In this document: one piece after another, positions 59,564 to 64,000 of the stretch
Layout: each line of letters starts with the position of its first letter
How positions within the stretch are numbered: the stretch's first letter is position 1
Source: Verrucomicrobiia bacterium
Lineage (GTDB): Bacteria; Verrucomicrobiota; Verrucomicrobiia; Verrucomicrobiales; DEV007
Assembly (NCBI GenBank): GCA_030425385.1
Contig: JAUIAH010000023.1
Location: 60,182-124,181 of the forward strand
DNA: 64,000 bases
Direction of reading: 5' to 3'
Position numbers and translations under genes: made by a program
Notes under the pieces: model-generated
What the model saw: only the letters and a program-made list of their open reading frames with translations
The model's database searches: none
Told to the model about the DNA's origin: nothing

Positions 59564-61342
59564 ATGATGCGTTTCTGGTTCATCGTTCTCATCGCGTTGA
59601 GTGGATTCACGGCGTGTTCGCGTGAAGAAGAGAAGAGTGCGAGCCCGTCTCAGTCGCTTCCCGCTCCGGAACCCGCCAATCCTGTGGCGCCGATTGTCGC
59701 GGACGGCGACTCCAAGGAAGTGGTTACTGCTTGGAGCGAGCCTACGAAGGCCGCTCTGAAAGCTCTAGCACATGCGCTGATTGAGGAAGAGGGTGTGCCG
59801 GATTCCTTGAGTGAAACGCTTCGCGTCAGCGATCTCGCTGCCTTTACAGAGACGGAGATTTATGAAGGCGATTCTGTGAGGGTGACAGAACGTGTGTTTC
59901 CCCAAGAGGGAGGACTGGTGGAGATGGAGGGAGCAAGCTTCCTCACCCTTGTGCGAAGGCTGGTCGCGATCGAGCCGGGTGCCGGGCACTATGCCAAGTT
60001 CAAGCTCTATGGGATTGGTCAGGAAGGGGAGCGGTTGAAGACGCGGCAACGGCTCATGGCAAAGGGAGCAGAGAAGGGGCAAGCGGTGAAATCCTACGCC
60101 ATTGTCGACGCCCTTTGGGACTTGCCGGGAAGCGGTGCTGCCGGAGCGGCGCAACTAGCAGAGATACGATTCTCGTCCTTGCGCCGGAACACCCTCGTTC
60201 GCCAAGAGACGCGCCTGGTCGACAAGGCTCCGTCTGTGTTTGCGGGCAATGTGTCCTGGAGCGAGCAGTTGGCGCACGGCATGAATACCTGGGCACGCCA
60301 TGTGGAGCGCTCGCTGACGCCAGACTTCCTGGGTTACCACGGCGTGGCCATGGGGGACGTGAATGGCGATGGCTTGGAAGATGTGTATCTTTGTCAGGCC
60401 GGAGGATTGCCTAATCTTCTCTTTCTGCAGCAAGCCGATGGCACGCTAACAGATGTCTCGGCGCGAGCAGGTGTGGACTGGTTGGATAATTCGACGGCGG
60501 CATTGCTCGTGGACCTGGACAACGATGGTGATCGTGATCTGAGCGTGGCCACGCGCGGCGCCTTCCTCATCATGGAGAACGATGGCGCTGGCAGGTTTAC
60601 CCTGAGAGAGCGGCTGAGCAAGGTTGCCAACGGCTATTCCCCGACGGCGGCTGACATTGATCTCGATGGCGATTTGGATCTGCTTGTGCTGCGCTACACC
60701 TCTGATGAAGGCACCATTGGTGATTTCCCCACACCGCATCCCTTTCACAGCGCGCGGAATGGAGGAGCCAACGTTCTCTTACGTAACGAGGGCGATTTCA
60801 TCTTTGCCGACGCCACGGATGATGTTGGCCTGGGCGTAGAGAATTACCGTTTCTCCTTCGCGGCTTCCTGGGAAGACTACGACAACGACGGAGATCCCGA
60901 TCTCTACATTGCCAATGACTTCGGCCCTAATCAATTGTTTAAGAACGAGGGCGAGTATTTCCTGGACGAGACAGGCCAGAGTGGCTCGCACGACTGGGGC
61001 TTTGGCATGTCTGCCACGTGGGGAGATTACGATCGCGACGGTTACATGGATCTCTATGTCTCTAGCATGTTCTCAGGAGCGGGCAATCAGATCGTGGCCC
61101 AGGAAGATTTCAATCCCACCATGGACGAAGCCACCCGGCGCAAGTATCTCAAGATGGTGCGTGGCAACAGCCTGCTCAAGAACGCGGGCGGACAGGGATT
61201 CACTGACGTGACAGATCCTATGCATGAAGGCTTCGCCGGTTGGGCCTGGGGATCCACCTTTGCGGACTTGAACAACGATGGCTGGGAAGATCTCTATGTG
61301 GCCAATGGCTACATCACCCAGCCTGATACCGACGACTTGTGA
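59564..61342 (+). CDS. N-terminal part of a putative 1293-residue selenoprotein (FG-GAP half), ending at an in-frame TGA
   Basis: A 592-residue open frame with a lipoprotein-like signal (ALSGFTAC, Cys18). FG-GAP repeats begin near residue 262: VAMGDVNGDGLEDVYL, LVDLDNDGDRDLSV, DIDLDGDLDLLVL, DYDNDGDPDLYIANDFG, DYDRDGYMDLYVS and DLNNDGWEDLYVANGY. The frame ends in the middle of this domain at ITQPDTDDL-TGA (TGA 61340-61342). The next codon is ATG in the same frame, and the continuing sequence MFFWRRVAPQI completes the usual family segment after the last FG-GAP. No ribosome site is placed before that ATG. I therefore read this as one gene to 63445, with TGA as residue 593 (selenocysteine). The alternative is a nonsense mutation with two separately made proteins. 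Confidence 0.75.
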   Translation: MMRFWFIVLIALSGFTACSREEEKSASPSQSLPAPEPANPVAPIVADGDSKEVVTAWSEPTKAALKALAHALIEEEGVPDSLSETLRVSDLAAFTETEIYEGDSVRVTERVFPQEGGLVEMEGASFLTLVRRLVAIEPGAGHYAKFKLYGIGQEGERLKTRQRLMAKGAEKGQAVKSYAIVDALWDLPGSGAAGAAQLAEIRFSSLRRNTLVRQETRLVDKAPSVFAGNVSWSEQLAHGMNTWARHVERSLTPDFLGYHGVAMGDVNGDGLEDVYLCQAGGLPNLLFLQQADGTLTDVSARAGVDWLDNSTAALLVDLDNDGDRDLSVATRGAFLIMENDGAGRFTLRERLSKVANGYSPTAADIDLDGDLDLLVLRYTSDEGTIGDFPTPHPFHSARNGGANVLLRNEGDFIFADATDDVGLGVENYRFSFAASWEDYDNDGDPDLYIANDFGPNQLFKNEGEYFLDETGQSGSHDWGFGMSATWGDYDRDGYMDLYVSSMFSGAGNQIVAQEDFNPTMDEATRRKYLKMVRGNSLLKNAGGQGFTDVTDPMHEGFAGWAWGSTFADLNNDGWEDLYVANGYITQPDTDDL

Positions 61343-63445
61343 ATGTTCTTCTGGAGGCGGGTCGCGCCTCAAATTCCTGAAGAAGGTTTAAAACCCACTG
61401 CCACGCCAAGTTACACGCGCAACTTCCGTGATCTCAATGACAAGGTGTCGCGCGGGAAGTCTTTTAGTGGGTATGAGAGGAATCCGCTCTTTCTCAATCT
61501 CCAAGGGAAAGGCTTCACCGAGATGAGCCAATTGTTAGGAGTGGATTATGACGACGACGCAAGGGCGGTGGCTTCGGTGGATTGGGATCGGGACGGTGAC
61601 CTTGACCTCTGGGTGACCAATCGGACCGCGCCGCAGGTGCGCTTGTTAGTCAATGAGCAGCCCAGTGGGCAATCGTGGATCGCCATTCGCGTGGAGGGGG
61701 ACGGCGTCAAGACGAATCGCGATGCCATCGGTGCCCGGCTCACCTTGTGGCCTGAAGGGAATCCCTCGGCGAAGCAACAGCGCACCGTGCGCGCGGGCGA
61801 TGGGTTTCTCGCGCAGTCCAGCGCTTGGGCGCACTTTGGACTGAAAGGAATGCAGGGCCCCTTCACCTTGCAGGTCCGATGGCCAGGAGGCGGGACCGAG
61901 ACCATCAACGGCCTGAATGCTAGGGAACGGCATGTGATCACGCAGGGGAGCGGGCGTGCGAATCCAGATCCGCATGGCGCGGTCGTGCTCAAGGAGCGTG
62001 AACCGGTATCGGCGGAAGACCCGCTTCCGAGTGGCTTCTGGGTGGCCAATCAGGTGCCTTTCCCTGCCCTGGAGTGCACCGATCCAGAGGGGAAGACTCG
62101 GGTCACGACGGATTTCATCGGCCAACCGCTCCTCGTGAATTTCTGGGCCACCTGGTGCGCGCCATGCGTGAAAGAGTTAGGCATGTTTGGCGAACACGCG
62201 GCAGCGTTGCGTGCCCAGGGAGCCATGGTCTTGGCATTAAACGTGGATGACTTAGCCGTGGAAGGCAGCGCGGAATCCAATGCCAAGCCCGCTGACATTC
62301 TTGCGAAAGTGGGCTATCAGTTGCCCCATGGATTCGCTCAGCAGGCGAATCTGGAGATGATCGAAATTCTCATCGAGCACTACACTTCGCGCCGCACGCC
62401 CTTGTCGATCCCCACGAGCATTCTGGTGGATGCGCAGGGGAACGTGGCCTCGGTGTACACCCAGCCTGTTTCTTGGGAGCAGTTGTCCCGTGATCTGGCC
62501 TTGCTCAACGCAACGCCAGCCGATCGCTTGAAGCGCGCCTCGCCTCGCCCTGGGCGCTGGTTCACCGATCCCCTGCAGATTGATCGATCAGCCTTCCTCG
62601 GTGACTACGCCACGGCCTTTGCGACGAACGGATTTCCCAAAGAATCGCAGCGGCTTTATGCCTTGGTGAGGCCCAAGGAAGGCGTGCGCACCGCACAAGA
62701 ACTCTACAACCAGGCGAAATCGGCGGCGCAACAAGGACAGACGGAGCGCGCCATCACGCTCTATGAGGAAGCCATTGAAATCGATCCCGAATACGGACAG
62801 GCGCTCACGGGGTTGGGAGCCCTCTACCTCACGCAGAAGAAGCTGGACGAGGCCGAGCCCTACTTCGCGCGCGCTCTCAGCGTGGATCCCAATCACGCCA
62901 CGGCCTTGATCAACATGGCCATGATCGATCAATCGAAGGGACGTCCAGAGCTAGCACTTCAACGCCTTCAGCAAGTGCTTCATCGGAATCCCGAATACGC
63001 GGAAGCGCATATGAATTTGGGGTCGTTGTTAGCCTCGAAGAAGCGACCCGAAGAAGCGATCACGCACCTTGAGCAAGCCGTGGCCATCAACGATCAACTG
63101 ATGGTCGCGCACTTGAATCTCGCGGCCGCTTACAAAGAGACGAATCAGTTAGACAAAGCCATCGAGCGCTATCTCGTTGCGCAGAAGCTTAACCCTAAGA
63201 TGCCCCATGCCTACGCGGGACAGGGCAGCGCCTTGGCAGCCAAGGGCGAGCACGCGCAGGCCGCCGGAGCCTTTCAACAAGCCCTCAAGCTGGGACGCCC
63301 GTCGCCCAGACTCTACACGGAATTTGGCCTATCCTTGGTCGCGATCGATAAGAAAGACGTGGCGAAGTCGGCCTTTGAAGCCGCCCTCAAGATGGATCCC
63401 AACCACGCCCCCGCCAAAGAAGCCCTGCGGGTCCTCAGCCAGTGA
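61343..63445 (+). CDS. C-terminal part of the same putative selenoprotein: ASPIC/UnbV, thioredoxin and TPR domains
   Basis: A 700-residue continuation in the same frame as the preceding ORF. It contains the last FG-GAP (SVDWDRDGDLDLWVTN), an ASPIC/UnbV domain (RDAIGARLTLWPEGN, VRAGDGFLAQSSAWAHFGL, about 115-200), a thioredoxin-like domain with FWATWCAPCVKEL (Cys272 and Cys275 here; 865 and 868 in the full chain), and about six TPRs (about 455-690: ALTGLGALYLTQKKLDEAEPYFARAL, AYKETNQLDKAIERYL). Standing alone it would lack a signal peptide, although its thioredoxin domain is of exported type and its FG-GAP half is missing. That supports a single, exported fusion protein. It is the last gene before the IS element. 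Confidence 0.75.
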   Translation: MFFWRRVAPQIPEEGLKPTATPSYTRNFRDLNDKVSRGKSFSGYERNPLFLNLQGKGFTEMSQLLGVDYDDDARAVASVDWDRDGDLDLWVTNRTAPQVRLLVNEQPSGQSWIAIRVEGDGVKTNRDAIGARLTLWPEGNPSAKQQRTVRAGDGFLAQSSAWAHFGLKGMQGPFTLQVRWPGGGTETINGLNARERHVITQGSGRANPDPHGAVVLKEREPVSAEDPLPSGFWVANQVPFPALECTDPEGKTRVTTDFIGQPLLVNFWATWCAPCVKELGMFGEHAAALRAQGAMVLALNVDDLAVEGSAESNAKPADILAKVGYQLPHGFAQQANLEMIEILIEHYTSRRTPLSIPTSILVDAQGNVASVYTQPVSWEQLSRDLALLNATPADRLKRASPRPGRWFTDPLQIDRSAFLGDYATAFATNGFPKESQRLYALVRPKEGVRTAQELYNQAKSAAQQGQTERAITLYEEAIEIDPEYGQALTGLGALYLTQKKLDEAEPYFARALSVDPNHATALINMAMIDQSKGRPELALQRLQQVLHRNPEYAEAHMNLGSLLASKKRPEEAITHLEQAVAINDQLMVAHLNLAAAYKETNQLDKAIERYLVAQKLNPKMPHAYAGQGSALAAKGEHAQAAGAFQQALKLGRPSPRLYTEFGLSLVAIDKKDVAKSAFEAALKMDPNHAPAKEALRVLSQ
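61354..61370 (+). promoter_or_regulatory. Candidate bacterial SECIS element downstream of the in-frame TGA
   Basis: GAGGCG (61354-61359) pairs perfectly with CGCCTC (61365-61370), six pairs, enclosing a five-base loop GGTCG (61360-61364). The loop begins 17 bases after the TGA (61340-61342). From general knowledge, bacterial SECIS hairpins lie just downstream of the UGA, with an apical loop at roughly 16-37 bases and a G among the first two loop bases. The E. coli fdhF element carries a GGUC-type loop at a similar distance. The element is inside the coding sequence (WRRVAP), as expected. Not tested by folding software here. Confidence 0.65.
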
Positions 63446-63862
63446 CGGCGGGGGTGCATCATGAACCAAGGTCATGATTCCTCGCTCCCTAGTTGTCCCG
63501 TAGCGGAATACTTGGAGAGGCAGCCGAAATCGTAGCCGCGTGGCGCGCGAGGTTATCCTTAGGACCCTTCGTGGGCTGATCAGTTAAACAACTATCTTTC
63601 TATTGGGAAATCCCAATCGCCATTCAAAGCTCTCTCCAGAGTCTTTCCCTTCAAGATAGGCGGCAACGCATCCTCCTGCCCGCGTAGTCTCAGCTTCGAT
63701 GGCCACTTCAGTGAACGGCGTTTCCTCTCAGGGTTCACTTTCGCTTGGATGGATTCAGGCAACTGACTGAGTGCCTCCATCTGTCGCGCTTCAGAGGAAA
63801 TGACGTTTTCGGATGTCGAATTTAAGTGACATTCTGGTTGGCTCTCGCCACCACCCAGAACC
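63446..63862. other. Intergenic region between the selenoprotein candidate and an insertion sequence
   Basis: 417 bases with no certain gene. A hairpin lies at 63458-63478, a perfect palindromic ATTGGGA-AA-TCCCAAT at 63602-63617, and a minus-strand frame at 63592-63960 (122 codons, ending GDWDFPIER) that partly overlaps the transposase start. The frame's tail looks protein-like but I do not recognise it. The IS left terminal repeat should lie here, but I could not identify it without the right end. Confidence 0.4.
63458..63478 (+). terminator. Hairpin after the selenoprotein candidate gene
   Basis: ATCATGA (63458-63464) and TCATGAT (63472-63478) form a perfect 7-bp stem with a 7-base loop, starting 13 bases after the stop codon. 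There is no T-run, so it is a candidate rather than a secure terminator. Confidence 0.35.
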
Positions 63863-64000
63863 TTGAAAAGACAGAAATCGAAACCAACCACTCGGCGTCG
63901 CTTCAGCGCGGCCGAGAAATCCAAGATCCTCAAGCTCCATCTTGTCGAAGGCCGCCCCATCTCAGAGGTCTGTGACGAGTTCGAGATCGCCCCCAGCCAG
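63863..64000 (+). mobile_element. Start of a transposase OrfA-type gene (IS3/IS66-like), truncated by the window edge
   Basis: The last 46 codons encode LKRQKSKPTTRRRFSAAEKSKILKL in pieces, then VEGRPISEVCDEFEIAPSQ. This is the helix-turn-helix N-terminus of a transposase orfA (PF01527 type: RRRFSAEEK..I, then a HTH with VCDEF and APSQ). TTG 63863 is the first start candidate after the in-frame stop at 63827. The remainder of the element and its other end lie outside the window, so family and integrity cannot be decided. Confidence 0.75.

Noticed and set aside
59564..63445. Frameshift or assembly error as the cause of the split FG-GAP gene
   Set aside because: Both halves are in the same frame with a single substitution-type TGA, so an indel error is excluded. 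A point error or nonsense mutation remains possible and is kept as the alternative to selenocysteine.
1..64000. CRISPR arrays, rRNA operons, integrase/att sites, prophage
   Set aside because: I saw no regularly spaced repeats, rRNA sequence or integrase-like gene. One tRNA gene has no adjacent integrase.

Overview
The window looks like a chromosomal segment of a polysaccharide-degrading Verrucomicrobiota bacterium (inferred from gene content; no 16S rRNA is present). The pointers are type I sulfatases, DUF1080 and CotH/lamin-tail secreted proteins, FG-GAP/ASPIC-UnbV giant proteins, ECF sigma factor plus Ser/Thr kinase pairs, a protein resembling the verrucomicrobial family TIGR02597, and weak Shine-Dalgarno use. 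Coding density is high and most genes are single or in short operons.

Layout. 1-5.6 kb: end of an unrecognised gene, an M3 oligopeptidase, a CBS-domain protein, a small secreted protein, and a sigma factor with a membrane-anchored tail coupled to a small anchored partner. 5.6-7.5 kb: a four-LysM protein divergent from a cell-wall amidase. 7.6-12.6 kb: a secreted protein, then a Ser/Thr kinase with its ECF sigma factor. 12.6-28.2 kb: a secreted/polysaccharide region with a sulfatase, two CotH-kinase/lamin-tail proteins, a VCBS/FG-GAP protein, a HAD phosphatase, an (alpha/alpha)6 glycosidase-like protein and a DUF1080 protein. 28.2-35.05 kb: a complete L-rhamnose operon (rhaB, RhaI-type isomerase, aldolase-dehydrogenase fusion, NCS1-type permease, a 58-residue membrane protein, rhaM). 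35.1-40 kb: tRNA-Lys, a PNPOx-like protein divergent from a MocR regulator with repeated operator sequences between them, a CysJ-like reductase, nadD and a TPR protein. 40-50.8 kb: a two-component system, an RpoD-like sigma factor, an LPS-kinase-like protein, a pyruvyltransferase-like protein, queF, a TMEM220 protein, an M81 peptidase, a PQQ-propeller protein, an adenylate-kinase-like protein and fmt. 50.8-63.4 kb: a repeat-rich secreted protein, an esterase-sulfatase fusion and two giant FG-GAP proteins. 63.86 kb-end: start of an insertion-sequence transposase gene.

Most notable observation. Two consecutive open frames at 59564-61342 and 61343-63445 are in the same reading frame and separated only by one TGA. 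The FG-GAP/ASPIC domain block runs straight through that TGA. Seventeen bases after it sits a perfect 6-bp hairpin with a GGTCG loop, which fits the bacterial SECIS model. I propose a single 1293-residue selenoprotein (FG-GAP, ASPIC/UnbV, thioredoxin with CAPC, TPR) with selenocysteine at residue 593. This is an inference that needs sel genes elsewhere in the genome and Cys- or Sec-containing homologues.

The genes suggest a cell that removes sulfate and ester groups from rhamnose-containing sulfated polysaccharide, takes up and catabolises L-rhamnose, and senses and remodels its envelope through sigma/kinase and two-component systems.
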